Assembly (NCBI GenBank): GCA_035693025.1
Contig: DASSHI010000030.1
Coordinates: forward strand, 1 to 64,000
DNA from: VRUE01 sp035693025
GTDB lineage: Bacteria > Actinomycetota > Thermoleophilia > Solirubrobacterales > 70-9
Direction of reading: 5' to 3'
Length of the DNA: 64,000 nt
The position numbers and the translations under genes were made by a program. Each line of letters opens with the position of its first letter. The stretch's first letter is position 1. The notes below the pieces were generated by a model that was not told the DNA's origin, made no database searches, and worked only from the letters and a program-made list of their open reading frames with translations. Of this stretch, positions 9,097-16,979 are shown in pieces.

Positions 9097-10170
9097 TTAC
9101 TTCCCTGGCGCGACTCCGCCCGGCGGGGGCGGGGGCGCCTTCGGGGGGAAGGGCGCATATGAGGGGAAGTGGCCGCTGTGGATCAGGTTGCGCAGCACGC
9201 CGAGGCTGGCGGGCCAGTTCTGGATCCGGTAGGAGCTGGTCGAGCCGAAGTCCTGGTAATAGACGAGCATCTTGGTGCGCGGGTGGTGCCGGACCCAGCT
9301 CATCAGCTTGCGCACGTAGGCCGAGTCGTCGCCGGTGTCGACGCTCCACTCGGTGATCGCGAAGGGCTTGTCCGAGTAGCGCCTGTAGAGGCCGTTCAGC
9401 GATTTCCAGTCCTGGTTGTCGGCGTAGAAGTCGGTCCCCGCCCAGTCGACCCATTTGGAGCCCGGGTAGTAGTTGCGCGGCCGGTTCTGCGGCTTCGTCG
9501 GCGAGCCTGCGGGCAGCGGGCTCCAGATCACTTCCACCGGCGCCCTCGGCAGTCCGGCCACCTCGCTGCGCAGCGGCGGCAGCCCGGCGGCGCTGAGCCG
9601 GGCGTCGATCTGGCTGCGCTTGCCGCCGCCGTGGACGATCACGTAGATGCGGCGGAAGGCGAGCCGGTACCAGCGGGCGCTGTGGGCCGCGTCGCGCGGC
9701 TTGCCGGCGCAGTCGTAGGACGCCCAGACGTTGAGGCACCGGTTGGGCTCGCCCAGCGGGCGGATGTAGGCGCGCATCTTCTTCATCCAGAACAGCTTGT
9801 TGAGGCGGACCAGGTATTCGTCGCCGCCGCCGGTGGCGATCCCGCGCGGGGTGATCAGCTCGTGGCCGTCCTGGTTGTCGGCGGTGGAGATATGGAGGAT
9901 CGGCCGGGCCCGCGCCGCCTGCCAGCGTTCGATCGTGTCGGGGAAGTCCGAGCCCCAGGTGCGGAAGGACTCGATCAGCGCCGGGTGCTTGTGCAGGGCG
10001 CTGGAGAACTGGCCGAAGTCGGCGGGGTTGCCGGTGTCGCTGATCCCGAAGAAGACTTTGTGACCACGCGGCACGAGCGAGCCCGCAGCGGGTGCGACGG
10101 CAACCAGGAAGAGGGCGACCGCGGCGCAGATCGCGCCGGCCACGGTCCTCTTGTCCGCAAGTCTCCTCAT
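9097..10170 (-). CDS. Secreted clan GH-A glycoside hydrolase, GH26-like
   Basis: A 357-residue exported protein with a signal peptide (RTVAGAICAAVALFLVAVAPAAG). The (beta/alpha)8 fold is suggested by an acid/base motif YIRPLGEPNR and a nucleophile motif FAITEWSVDTGD, with substrate loops WSPLPAGS and WAGTDFYADN. This pattern fits GH26 beta-mannanase-like or related GH-A families. A Pro-rich tail (APPPPPGGVAPGK) ends the protein. ATG 10170 was preferred over an upstream in-frame start at 10212. It is convergent with the beta-propeller gene, 6 bp apart. Confidence 0.72.
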   Translation of the reverse strand: MRRLADKRTVAGAICAAVALFLVAVAPAAGSLVPRGHKVFFGISDTGNPADFGQFSSALHKHPALIESFRTWGSDFPDTIERWQAARARPILHISTADNQDGHELITPRGIATGGGDEYLVRLNKLFWMKKMRAYIRPLGEPNRCLNVWASYDCAGKPRDAAHSARWYRLAFRRIYVIVHGGGKRSQIDARLSAAGLPPLRSEVAGLPRAPVEVIWSPLPAGSPTKPQNRPRNYYPGSKWVDWAGTDFYADNQDWKSLNGLYRRYSDKPFAITEWSVDTGDDSAYVRKLMSWVRHHPRTKMLVYYQDFGSTSSYRIQNWPASLGVLRNLIHSGHFPSYAPFPPKAPPPPPGGVAPGK

Positions 10171-10316
10171 CGAGCGAGCCGGGGATGGTGGCAAACAGCC
10201 GCGCCCGGCCATGCAATTCGCCTGGCGCCTTTCTCGGCACAGGGACCGGGAAGGCGCCGACTACATGGAACACTGGGTGGCGACGATCGATCCGACAACA
10301 GTGGGGGATGAGCCAG

Positions 10317-10553
10317 ATGCCGCTTGACCAGAGCAAAGTGGGGCAGCACGTCGCATCGCAGATGGAAGCGATCGAAGCCGACTACGGCGACGAGTGCGAA
10401 GTGGGGGACATCTGCACGATCGTCGAGGTCAGGGGGCCGCACGGCTCGCACGTGCGCATGCGCAGCACCGCTTCCTCGCCGCACTCGACCCTCGGCCTGC
10501 TCAAGCTCGCCGAACAGGTCGCCCTCGCCAACTTCGGCCGCGACGACGTCTAG
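10317..10553 (+). CDS. Conserved small protein, 78 aa, unknown
   Basis: This small acidic soluble protein begins MPLDQSKVGQHVASQMEAIE, continues through a central strand-rich part (GDICTIVEVRGPHGSHVRMR), and ends in the helix LLKLAEQVALANFG. GTGGGGG lies about 9 nt upstream of ATG 10317; an in-frame ATG at 10308 is the alternative. There are no transmembrane segments. It is convergent with recQ, 14 bp apart. It reads like a real conserved protein, but I assign no function. Confidence 0.65.
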   Translation: MPLDQSKVGQHVASQMEAIEADYGDECEVGDICTIVEVRGPHGSHVRMRSTASSPHSTLGLLKLAEQVALANFGRDDV

Positions 10554-10567
10554 CCGCGCCGACTCGC

Positions 10568-12127
10568 TCAGAAGTCTCGTGACTCGGCGACGATCGCGAG
10601 CACGCCGGCGGCGTGCTTGGCGACGAAGCTCGGGCCGATGCCTTTGATCGCGACGAGGGCGTCCTCGCTGGCTGGGCGTGTGGCTGCGATCGCCTGCAGG
10701 GTCGAGTTGTGGGCGACGGTGTAGGCGGGCTTGCCTTCGGCGGCGTTGAGGCGCCACTCCTTGAGCCGCTCGAAGATCGAGGCGTCGGCGGGGGAGAGGT
10801 CGGCCGGCGGCGGGGCTGCCTGCTTGGCGCCGGGCTTGCGGCGGATCGCGATCGTCTCGGGGTCGGGCAGCCAATCCTGGCGGTCGCAGACGTCGCAGCA
10901 GCGGCCGAGCGGCTGCCCCGCCCGATGGTCGCCGAAGTGGGCGAGGACGCTGCTGCGACGGCAGCCGTCGGAGTAGATGAACTGCTTGATCGTGTGGTAA
11001 TCGCGCCAGCCGCGCTCGCGGGCGATCGCCAGGTCGGGGTCGCCGGCACGCTGCTGGTTGAAGCGCACGAGGCGGCCGAGGTCGGACTTCATCGCCAGCA
11101 GGACGGCCTTGGCGGGCAGCCCGTCGCGGCCGGCGCGGCCGGCCTCCTGGTAGTAGGCCTCGAGGCTGGTCGGAATCGCCATGTGCCAGACCGAGCGCAC
11201 GTCGGCCTTGTCGACGCCCATGCCGAAGGCATTGGTGGCGACGATGACGTCCACCTCGCCGGCCATGAAGCGGGCCTGGACGTCGCTGCGCTCCTCGGAC
11301 TCCATGCCGGCGTGGTAGGCGAGTGCGCTCTGCCCAGCTTCGCGCAGCGTCGCGGCGACCTCGTCGGTGTCGCGGCGGGTACCGCAGTAGACGATTGCCG
11401 GGCGGTTGGCGGGATCGGCCAGGCCCGCCTCGAGCAGCGCCGTGCGCCGCGCCTTGGAGCCCTTGCCCTCGAGCCGCACGACGTCGAAGGAGAGGTTGGG
11501 CCGGTCGAAGCCGGAGCGCACCTGCAGCGGGTCGCGCATCTGGAAACGGGCCGCGATCTCCCGCGCCACCGCCTCGGTCGCGGTCGCCGTGCAGGCCATC
11601 ACGGTCGGCCGCCCGAGCCGCTCGGCGATCTCGGGCAGGCGCAGGTAGTCGGGCCGGAAGTCGTGGCCCCACTCGGAGACGCAGTGCGCCTCGTCGACCG
11701 CGAGCAGGTCGATCCGCCGCTGCTCGATTGCGGCGAGGAAGACGCTAGAGGCGAAGCGCTCGGGCGAGCAGTAGACGATCCGCGCCGCGCCGCCGCGCAC
11801 CTGGGCGAGCGAGTGGCGCGCCGCCTCCTCGCTCATCCCCGAGGCGATCATCGTCACCGGGTGCCCGGCCGCGCTCAGCCGCCGCCACTGGTCGTTCATC
11901 AGCGCGATCAGCGGGCTGACGACGATCGTCAGGTCCTCGCTCGCCAGCCCGGGGAGCTGGTAGCAGAGGCTCTTGCCGCCGCCGGTCGGCATCACGATCA
12001 GCGAATCGCGCCCTTCGAGCCCGGCCTCGACCGCCTCGCGCTGCCCCGGCCGCCAGGAGCTGAATCCCAGCTTCCCGAGCAGCGCGTCGGCTCGATCTTC
12101 TACTTGCAGCTCGGTCTGGGCGCTCAT
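10568..12127 (-). CDS. recQ: ATP-dependent DNA helicase RecQ
   Basis: A 519-residue superfamily 2, 3'-5' helicase for recombination and fork repair. Motif 0/I appears as WRPGQREAV and MPTGGGKSLCYQLPG, the DEAH box as AVDEAHCVSEWGHDFRPDY, and motif VI as YYQEAGRAGRDG. A zinc-binding cysteine set (DGCRRSS, RCCDVCDRQ) follows. The C-terminus has an HRDC-like domain ending TRPASEDALVAIKGIGPSFVAKHA. The RQC winged-helix is short or missing, as in many actinobacterial RecQ proteins. MSAQTELQVEDRAD (12127) was taken as start; longer starts reach 12208. Confidence 0.93.
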   Translation of the reverse strand: MSAQTELQVEDRADALLGKLGFSSWRPGQREAVEAGLEGRDSLIVMPTGGGKSLCYQLPGLASEDLTIVVSPLIALMNDQWRRLSAAGHPVTMIASGMSEEAARHSLAQVRGGAARIVYCSPERFASSVFLAAIEQRRIDLLAVDEAHCVSEWGHDFRPDYLRLPEIAERLGRPTVMACTATATEAVAREIAARFQMRDPLQVRSGFDRPNLSFDVVRLEGKGSKARRTALLEAGLADPANRPAIVYCGTRRDTDEVAATLREAGQSALAYHAGMESEERSDVQARFMAGEVDVIVATNAFGMGVDKADVRSVWHMAIPTSLEAYYQEAGRAGRDGLPAKAVLLAMKSDLGRLVRFNQQRAGDPDLAIARERGWRDYHTIKQFIYSDGCRRSSVLAHFGDHRAGQPLGRCCDVCDRQDWLPDPETIAIRRKPGAKQAAPPPADLSPADASIFERLKEWRLNAAEGKPAYTVAHNSTLQAIAATRPASEDALVAIKGIGPSFVAKHAAGVLAIVAESRDF

Positions 12128-12223
12128 CCGAGCCAGGCTATGCATTCCTCCGGCGGGTCGCGGCGTGGTTTTGATCCGCTTTGAGCGGGAATTGGAAGAG
12201 TCTCCCAATCCAAAGGAGGAGCG

Positions 12224-12499
12224 ATGTCCACCCTTGCAGTCGTCGCCATCGTCATCGGCGCCCTGATCGTTCTCGCGATCGTCGCGTCAGTCGCCCGGCG
12301 CGCTCGTGGCCGGCGCGAGCTCGCCCAGACCCAGAGTGAGGCGCAACGCGACGATGCGCGGCACCACCGTCAAAGGGCAGAGGAGAGTCGTACCGAGGCC
12401 GCGATAGCCGAGGAGCATGCGCAGCGGGTGAAAGTCGAGGCCGAGTTGAACGAAGAGCGCGCCGAGCGGCGTGAGCGGGAGTTGGGCAGGAACGACTAG
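12224..12499 (+). CDS. Small membrane-anchored coiled-coil protein, 91 aa
   Basis: The N-terminal helix STLAVVAIVIGALIVLAIVASV spans the membrane, followed by a basic stretch (RRARGRRE) and a long charged helix rich in Glu, Arg and Gln (residues 32-88) likely to form a coiled coil. The positive-inside rule places the coil in the cytoplasm. An excellent GGAGGAG ribosome-binding site precedes the ATG. It lies 10 bp upstream of the lysine/alanine-rich gene with which it is probably co-transcribed. Function unknown. Confidence 0.75.
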   Translation: MSTLAVVAIVIGALIVLAIVASVARRARGRRELAQTQSEAQRDDARHHRQRAEESRTEAAIAEEHAQRVKVEAELNEERAERRERELGRND

Positions 12500-12509
12500 G
12501 AGGTACACG

Positions 12510-12959
12510 ATGGCTCAAACCAAAACCAGAGCCTCGTCGAAACGGCCCACGGGTTCGAAAAAATCCCAGGCCCGCTCACGGGGCTCCTCCAAAAAAGCGG
12601 CGAACTCGCGGAAACCCGCGGTGGGCGATACGGCCGCCAAGGCCACGAGTGCAGTTGGCGCTGCCGCGGGTAAGGCGGCGGGTAAGGCAAACGCTGCCGC
12701 GGGTAAGGCAAAGGTGCCGTTGATTGCCGGCGGGGCGGCGCTTGCCGGTGTGGCCGGAGGCGCTGCTCTCGGCGCACGCCAGGCCCATCGCCACCGACGT
12801 GGTCTAGCCAAGATGGCCAGAGGCGTCGGCGCACTCGGTGTGCAGGCGGGTCACCTGGCATCCGAGCTGCAGCGTTCTCGGGAATCGACGAACGGCCAGC
12901 ACCGCTCACCGCTCGAGGTCGTGCTGGAGGGGCTGACTGCCAGACGCTCCCGCGACTAG
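12510..12959 (+). CDS. Lys/Ala-rich basic protein with hydrophobic centre (histone-H1-like tail)
   Basis: A 149-residue protein. Residues 1-70 are Lys, Ser, Ala and Arg rich with AAGKAAGKA-type repeats like histone H1 or HupB tails. A Gly/Ala hydrophobic stretch (VPLIAGGAALAGVAGGAALGA) follows, then a basic region and an amphipathic helix. The mix could be a DNA-binding tail anchored to the membrane or a phasin/structural-like protein. AGGAGG stands 7 nt before the ATG. A strong hairpin follows the stop. The repeats in the DNA (GCGGGTAAGGC units) could make this region slip-prone. Confidence 0.75.
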   Translation: MAQTKTRASSKRPTGSKKSQARSRGSSKKAANSRKPAVGDTAAKATSAVGAAAGKAAGKANAAAGKAKVPLIAGGAALAGVAGGAALGARQAHRHRRGLAKMARGVGALGVQAGHLASELQRSRESTNGQHRSPLEVVLEGLTARRSRD

Positions 12960-12967
12960 GAATCCGC

Positions 12968-13004
12968 GCTACGGGACCCGCCGGCTGACGGCGGGTCCCG
13001 TAGC
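12968..13004 (+). terminator. Strong GC hairpin after the basic-protein gene
   Basis: A perfect 16-bp inverted repeat (GCTACGGGACCCGCCG with its complement) flanks a 5-nt loop, starting 8 bp after the stop codon at 12959. No T-tract follows, as is common in high-GC actinobacteria. It also lies downstream of the convergent cupredoxin gene and may serve both strands. Confidence 0.8.
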
Positions 13005-13055
13005 TGCGGTTGTCATTCGCTGACGATCGCCGCCGGGACCTCTGACCGCAGGCGA

Positions 13056-13460
13056 CTAACGGTTCGGCTTGGCCTGCGCCTTGGCGCCGCCGGTCACGGT
13101 CAGCGTCCCATCTTCGTTCGTGCCGCCGTTGCAGCGCAGCGTGTATTCGCCCTTTTCGAGGGTCAGCGAGAAGCTTCCCGAGAGGCCTTCGGAGAGGTTC
13201 TCGACCTCGCCCAGGGTCGTTTCGCCGTCCAGCACCTCGAGCTCGGTCACGCTCGAGCTGCCGGCGTTTTCGACGTCGAAGACGATCGGCCCGGCGGGAG
13301 CCTTGGCGTCATGCGGGTCGCAGCCCTCGTCGGTCAGCTCGAAGGCCATCTTCTGCGCCCCGGCGGGAGGGTCGTTGCTCGAGCCGCAGCCGGCCACGGC
13401 AAGCGCGGCCAAGCCGAGTACGGCGAGGACGAGAGGGGTGCGGGCGGGGAATTGAGGCAT
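13056..13460 (-). CDS. EfeO-type cupredoxin-domain lipoprotein
   Basis: A 134-residue lipoprotein: signal peptide with lipobox LAVAGC, then one domain FELTDEGCDPHDAKAPAGP, FDVENAGSSSVTELEVLDG, LGEVENLSEGLSGSFSLTLEKGEYTLRCNGG. This matches the N-terminal cupredoxin domain of EfeO, the periplasmic partner of the EfeUOB iron (or copper) uptake system, but without the M75 peptidase-like domain. The upstream FTR1 gene on the same strand supports an iron role. AGGAG precedes the ATG. A GTTAGG-N4-CCTAAC box lies 38 bp upstream of the start. Confidence 0.87.
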   Translation of the reverse strand: MPQFPARTPLVLAVLGLAALAVAGCGSSNDPPAGAQKMAFELTDEGCDPHDAKAPAGPIVFDVENAGSSSVTELEVLDGETTLGEVENLSEGLSGSFSLTLEKGEYTLRCNGGTNEDGTLTVTGGAKAQAKPNR

Positions 13461-13497
13461 CGGGGACTGCTCCTGTTCGGGATGCTCGGGGGCGAGA

Positions 13498-13513
13498 GTT
13501 AGGTGACCCTAAC
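13498..13513 (-). promoter_or_regulatory. Candidate IdeR/DtxR-like operator before the cupredoxin gene
   Basis: GTTAGGTGACCCTAAC is a perfect 6-bp inverted repeat with a 4-nt spacer. Set against the recalled IdeR/DtxR consensus (TTAGGTTAGGCTAACCTAA), about 14 of 19 positions agree when flanking As are included. It sits in the promoter region of the cupredoxin gene. A near-identical box lies before the FTR1 gene (14475-14490). Confidence 0.6.
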
Positions 13514-13547
13514 AAAAACCGACACATCTGGTCGGAATGCGTAATTG

Positions 13548-13604
13548 CCTTAGCGCCGTAGAGGTTGAGTCCGCATAGCGGGCCAAACCTCTACGGCGCT
13601 AAGG
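13548..13604. repeat. Palindromic repeat family 2, copy A (57 bp)
   Basis: Perfect 19-bp arms CCTTAGCGCCGTAGAGGTT / AACCTCTACGGCGCTAAGG enclose a 19-nt loop that itself holds CCGC-ATAG-CGGG. It lies between the FTR1 stop and the cupredoxin promoter. The GCGCCGTAGAG core recurs at 36806-36852 (inside a gene) and 46514-46560, with matching arm differences. Confidence 0.85.
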
Positions 13605-13613
13605 CGCCCGGGC

Positions 13614-14471
13614 TCATGCCGGGCTCTCGGCCGGGACTCCCGCCCGCTTCGGCGCGCGGGCGCGCGGGCGCAGGCGGTCGGGCCAGATCACGAAGAGCGC
13701 CATCGGCACTGCGTAGGCCAGGTAGACGATGACCTCGATCACGGTCGGCTGCGGTTGCAGGCCGAGCATCCCGGTCAGCAGCGAACCGGACACGGTGCCT
13801 GGCTTGACCAGCCAGGAGAGGTCGAGCGCCTGCCCCTGCAGGCCGTTGATCCAGCCTGCCTCGTGGGCGGTGTGCGCCGCCGTCGTCAGCAATCCGGCGG
13901 CGACGAAGACGAGCACGAGGCCGGTGACGCGGAAGAAGCGCGAGAGGTTGATCCGCACGCCGCCGCGGTAGAGGCCGAGCCCGATCGCAATCGCGGCGAG
14001 CAGGCCGAGGACCGCCCCCGTGCCGGCCGCGGCCGTGTCGGTCGCGTCCTGGAAGGCGGCGAGCAGGAAGACGCTAGTCTCGAAGCCCTCGCGCAGGACT
14101 GCGAGAAAGGCCATCGCGACCAGCGCGATGGTCGAGCCGGCGGCAAGCGCGGAGGCGGCCTCGCCCTCGAGTTCGGCTTTGATCCCGCGCGCGTGGCGGC
14201 GCATCCAGACGATCATGTAGGAGATCATCGCCACGGCAATCACGCTGACGATCGTCTCCAGGCCCTCCTGCTGGCGCTGCGGCAGCTCCTGACCGACGAC
14301 CTGCAGGATCACTGCGACCGCGGTGCAGAGGGCGATCGCGATCGCGACCCCGATCCACATCTGCTTGAGCGCGTCGCGCCGCCCCTCCTTGACCAGGAAG
14401 GCGGCGATTATGCCGACGATGAGCGAGGCCTCGACGCCCTCGCGCAGGGTGATGACGAAGGTTGGAATCAT
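13614..14471 (-). CDS. FTR1-family high-affinity iron permease (EfeU-like)
   Basis: A 285-residue protein with seven transmembrane helices. The paired iron-binding motifs appear as TLREGVEASLIVG in helix 1 and AVLREGFETSVFL in helix 4 (RExxE type), diagnostic of FTR1/EfeU permeases that import Fe(III). No EfeB peroxidase is adjacent; the separate cupredoxin lipoprotein downstream on the same strand is the likely partner. There is no Shine-Dalgarno: the operator-like box ends only 3 bases before the ATG, so translation may be leaderless. Confidence 0.93.
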   Translation of the reverse strand: MIPTFVITLREGVEASLIVGIIAAFLVKEGRRDALKQMWIGVAIAIALCTAVAVILQVVGQELPQRQQEGLETIVSVIAVAMISYMIVWMRRHARGIKAELEGEAASALAAGSTIALVAMAFLAVLREGFETSVFLLAAFQDATDTAAAGTGAVLGLLAAIAIGLGLYRGGVRINLSRFFRVTGLVLVFVAAGLLTTAAHTAHEAGWINGLQGQALDLSWLVKPGTVSGSLLTGMLGLQPQPTVIEVIVYLAYAVPMALFVIWPDRLRPRARAPKRAGVPAESPA

Positions 14472-14474
14472 TTT

Positions 14475-14490
14475 GTTAGGCAGCCCTAAT
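14475..14490 (-). promoter_or_regulatory. Candidate IdeR/DtxR-like operator at the FTR1 start
   Basis: GTTAGGCAGCCCTAAT has the same GTTAGG-N4-CCTAA layout as the box before the cupredoxin gene. It is followed by a second short palindrome CCTAATTAGG that overlaps it. It abuts the FTR1 start codon, so a bound repressor would block a leaderless or very short-leader transcript. Confidence 0.55.
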
Positions 14491-14543
14491 TAGGCTGGCC
14501 AAAACCTAGCAGAGTTGAGGTTGGGCTCAGAGAGGAGGCGGCG

Positions 14544-15941
14544 TCAGCCGGCCTTCCCGGGGAGCCAGGGCTCGTACCACTGACAGAGGCCGCGCGTGAG
14601 CTCGTCGGCCTCCTTCGGTCCCCAGGTACCGGGCTCATATGCGTGGACGGGGCCGGGGTCGTCGAGCAGCGGCTCGACGATGCGCCAGGTCTCTTCGACC
14701 GTGTCCTGGCGGGTGAAGAGCTGATAGTGGCCGTCGAGGGCGTCGCCGAGCAGGCGCTCGTAGGGCTCGGGCTCTTCGCCCGGCACCTTTTCGAACAGCA
14801 CCTCGAGGTCGGCCGGCTCGAATGCCTCTTCGCCCGCCTTCTTGGCGTAGAGCCGGGTCCGTGCGCCGGGCTCCGGCTCGATCCGCACCGTCATCCGGTT
14901 CGGTTCGGGGCGCTTGCCGCCGCCGACGCCGAGCCGCGGGGGGCGCTTGAAGACCACCGTCACCTCGGTCGCCTTCACCGGCATCTGCTTGCCGGTACGG
15001 ATGAAGAAGGGCACGCCGCTCCAGCGCCAGTTGTCGACCTCGAGCTCGACCGCGGCGAACGTCTCGGTGGTCGAGTCCGGCGCGACTTCCTCGATCTCGC
15101 GGAAGCCGTCGTACTGGCCGCGCACGTAGCGCTTCGGGTCGGCGGTGCGCATCGCCTTGAAGAATTCGAGCTTCTTGTCGCGAATCGAGTCGTGGTGATT
15201 GCCGGTCGGCGGCCCCATCCCGACCAGGGCCAGCACCTGCAGGGCGTGGTTCTGGACCACGTCGCGCATCGCCCCGACCGCGTCGTAGAAGCGGCCGCGG
15301 TCCTCGACGCCGAAGTCCTCGGCGATCGTCATCTGCACGTGGGCGACGTGCTCGCGGTTCCAGACCGGCTCCAGCAGCGAGTTGGCAAAGCGCAGGTAGG
15401 TGATGTCCATCACCGGCTCCTTGCCGAGGTAGTGGTCGATCCGCAGGATCTGCTCCTCCTCCAACGTCTCCCGCAGTTCGGCGTTGAGCTCCCGGGCGGA
15501 GGCGAGGTCGTGACCGAAAGGCTTCTCGATCACCACGCGCGCGTTCTCGGTCAGCCCGGCCTTGCCGAGGCCGTTGACGACGGTGGCGAAGAGCGCGGGC
15601 GGGATCTCCAGATAGAAGACCGGCCGCTCGGCGTCGCCGAGCGCCTCGGCCACGCGCTCGAAGGTCTTGCTCTCGGCGTAGTCGCCCTGCACATAGGTGA
15701 GGCGGGCGGCGAGGCGATCGAAGACGTCCTCGTCGGGGCTGCCGACCGTGGCGCCGATCGCGTCGTGGGCGTGCCGGCGCAGCTTCTCGTCGTCCCAGTC
15801 GTCGATCGCGACGCCGACGATCGGGCAGTCGAGCTCGCCGCGCGCCTCGAGCCGGTAGAGCGCGTGGAAGGTCATTTTCTTCGCCAGGTCGCCGCTGATT
15901 CCGAAGATGACGAGAACGTCGGCAGGTAGGGTGGGGGTCAT
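14544..15941 (-). CDS. zwf: Glucose-6-phosphate 1-dehydrogenase
   Basis: A 465-residue enzyme of the oxidative pentose phosphate pathway, oxidising glucose 6-phosphate to 6-phosphogluconolactone with NADP+. The dinucleotide motif is FGISGDLAKKM near residue 12. The substrate/catalytic motif RIDHYLGKEPV includes the active-site His region, and EKPFGHD is conserved. The length is slightly shorter than usual (about 490-510). The start MTPTLPADVLVIFGISGDL fits the family. The ATG (15941-15939) overlaps the divergent gnd ATG (15940-15942), leaving no intergenic promoter space. No opcA is adjacent. Confidence 0.96.
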   Translation of the reverse strand: MTPTLPADVLVIFGISGDLAKKMTFHALYRLEARGELDCPIVGVAIDDWDDEKLRRHAHDAIGATVGSPDEDVFDRLAARLTYVQGDYAESKTFERVAEALGDAERPVFYLEIPPALFATVVNGLGKAGLTENARVVIEKPFGHDLASARELNAELRETLEEEQILRIDHYLGKEPVMDITYLRFANSLLEPVWNREHVAHVQMTIAEDFGVEDRGRFYDAVGAMRDVVQNHALQVLALVGMGPPTGNHHDSIRDKKLEFFKAMRTADPKRYVRGQYDGFREIEEVAPDSTTETFAAVELEVDNWRWSGVPFFIRTGKQMPVKATEVTVVFKRPPRLGVGGGKRPEPNRMTVRIEPEPGARTRLYAKKAGEEAFEPADLEVLFEKVPGEEPEPYERLLGDALDGHYQLFTRQDTVEETWRIVEPLLDDPGPVHAYEPGTWGPKEADELTRGLCQWYEPWLPGKAG

Positions 15942-16956
15942 GGAGTTGGGAATAGTAGGGCTCGGTCGGATGGGGGCGAACATGGCCCGCCGCCTGATGC
16001 GCGACGGCCACCGGATCGTCGCCTACGACGTCAATCCCGATGCGATCTCGGCGCTGGCCGGCGAGGGCGCCGACGGCGCCTCCTCGCTGCAGGACCTGGC
16101 TGCGAAGCTGAGCGCGCCGCGGGCGGTCTGGGTGATGGTCCCCTCCGGCGATATCACCGAGCGGACGGTCGACGACGTCGCCGCCGTGCTCGAGCCGGGC
16201 GACGCGATCGTCGATGGCGGCAACTCCTATTACCGCGACGACATCCGCCGCGCCGAGAAGCTGCGCGGGCAGCAGATCGATTTCGTCGACTGCGGCACCA
16301 GCGGCGGCGTCTTCGGCCTCGAACGTGGCTACTGCCTGATGATCGGCGGCCCCGACGGCGCGGTCGAGCGGCTCGACCCGATCTTCGCCACGCTGGCCCC
16401 GGGGGTCGCCTCGGCGGAGCGCACGCCCGGGCGCAGCGGCGATCCCTCCGCCTCCGAGAACGGCTACCTGCACTGCGGCCCCAACGGCGCCGGCCATTTC
16501 GTGAAGATGGTCCACAACGGGATCGAGTACGGCCTGATGGCCGCCTACGCCGAGGGTCTCAACATCCTCAAGAACGCAAACGCGGGCAAGGTGCAGCGCG
16601 AGCAGGACGCGGAGACGGCGCCGCTCGAGCAGCCCGAGTACTACCAGTACGACCTCGACCTGCCCGAGGTTGCCGAGGTCTGGCGGCGGGGCAGCGTGAT
16701 CGGCTCCTGGCTGCTCGACCTGACCGCGGCGGCGATGCAGGAATCGCCCGACCTGAGCGACTTCGCCGGCCGCGTCTCTGATTCCGGCGAGGGCCGCTGG
16801 ACCTCGATCGCGGCGATCGACGAGGGCGTGCCGGCGCCGGTCCTGACCTCGGCGCTGTACGAGCGCTTCGCCTCGCGTGGCCTCGACGACTTCGCCGACA
16901 AAGTGCTCTCCGCCATGCGAAAGCAGTTCGGCGGCCACGACGAGAAGGCCTCTTAG
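15940..16956 (+). CDS. gnd: 6-phosphogluconate dehydrogenase, decarboxylating (short, NAD-type)
   Basis: A 338-residue short-form 6PGDH making ribulose 5-phosphate and CO2. MELGIVGLGRMGANMARRL is the Rossmann GxGxxG motif, and the following VAYDVNPDAI ends strand 2 with Asp. This suggests NAD+ rather than NADP+ preference (inference). Catalytic regions DCGTSGGVFGLERGYC and CGPNGAGHFVKMVHNGIEYG are intact. GGTAGGGTGGGGG precedes the ATG but lies inside the divergent zwf coding region. pgl follows after 23 bp, forming a gnd-pgl operon. Confidence 0.95.
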   Translation: MELGIVGLGRMGANMARRLMRDGHRIVAYDVNPDAISALAGEGADGASSLQDLAAKLSAPRAVWVMVPSGDITERTVDDVAAVLEPGDAIVDGGNSYYRDDIRRAEKLRGQQIDFVDCGTSGGVFGLERGYCLMIGGPDGAVERLDPIFATLAPGVASAERTPGRSGDPSASENGYLHCGPNGAGHFVKMVHNGIEYGLMAAYAEGLNILKNANAGKVQREQDAETAPLEQPEYYQYDLDLPEVAEVWRRGSVIGSWLLDLTAAAMQESPDLSDFAGRVSDSGEGRWTSIAAIDEGVPAPVLTSALYERFASRGLDDFADKVLSAMRKQFGGHDEKAS

Positions 16957-16979
16957 GGCCTGGCGGATAGGTACCCGAG

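Noticed and set aside
12640..12720. Tandem GCGGGTAAGGC-like units
   Set aside because: They encode the AAGKA repeats of the Lys/Ala-rich protein and have no spacers, so this is not a CRISPR array.
14635..16938. A 767-codon minus-strand ORF across zwf/gnd, and similarly long opposite-strand ORFs at 5504-7540, 25331-27328 and 28275-30227
   Set aside because: They are antisense to clear enzyme genes, have Arg/Ala/Gly/His-rich composition without domains, and arise from high third-position GC bias.
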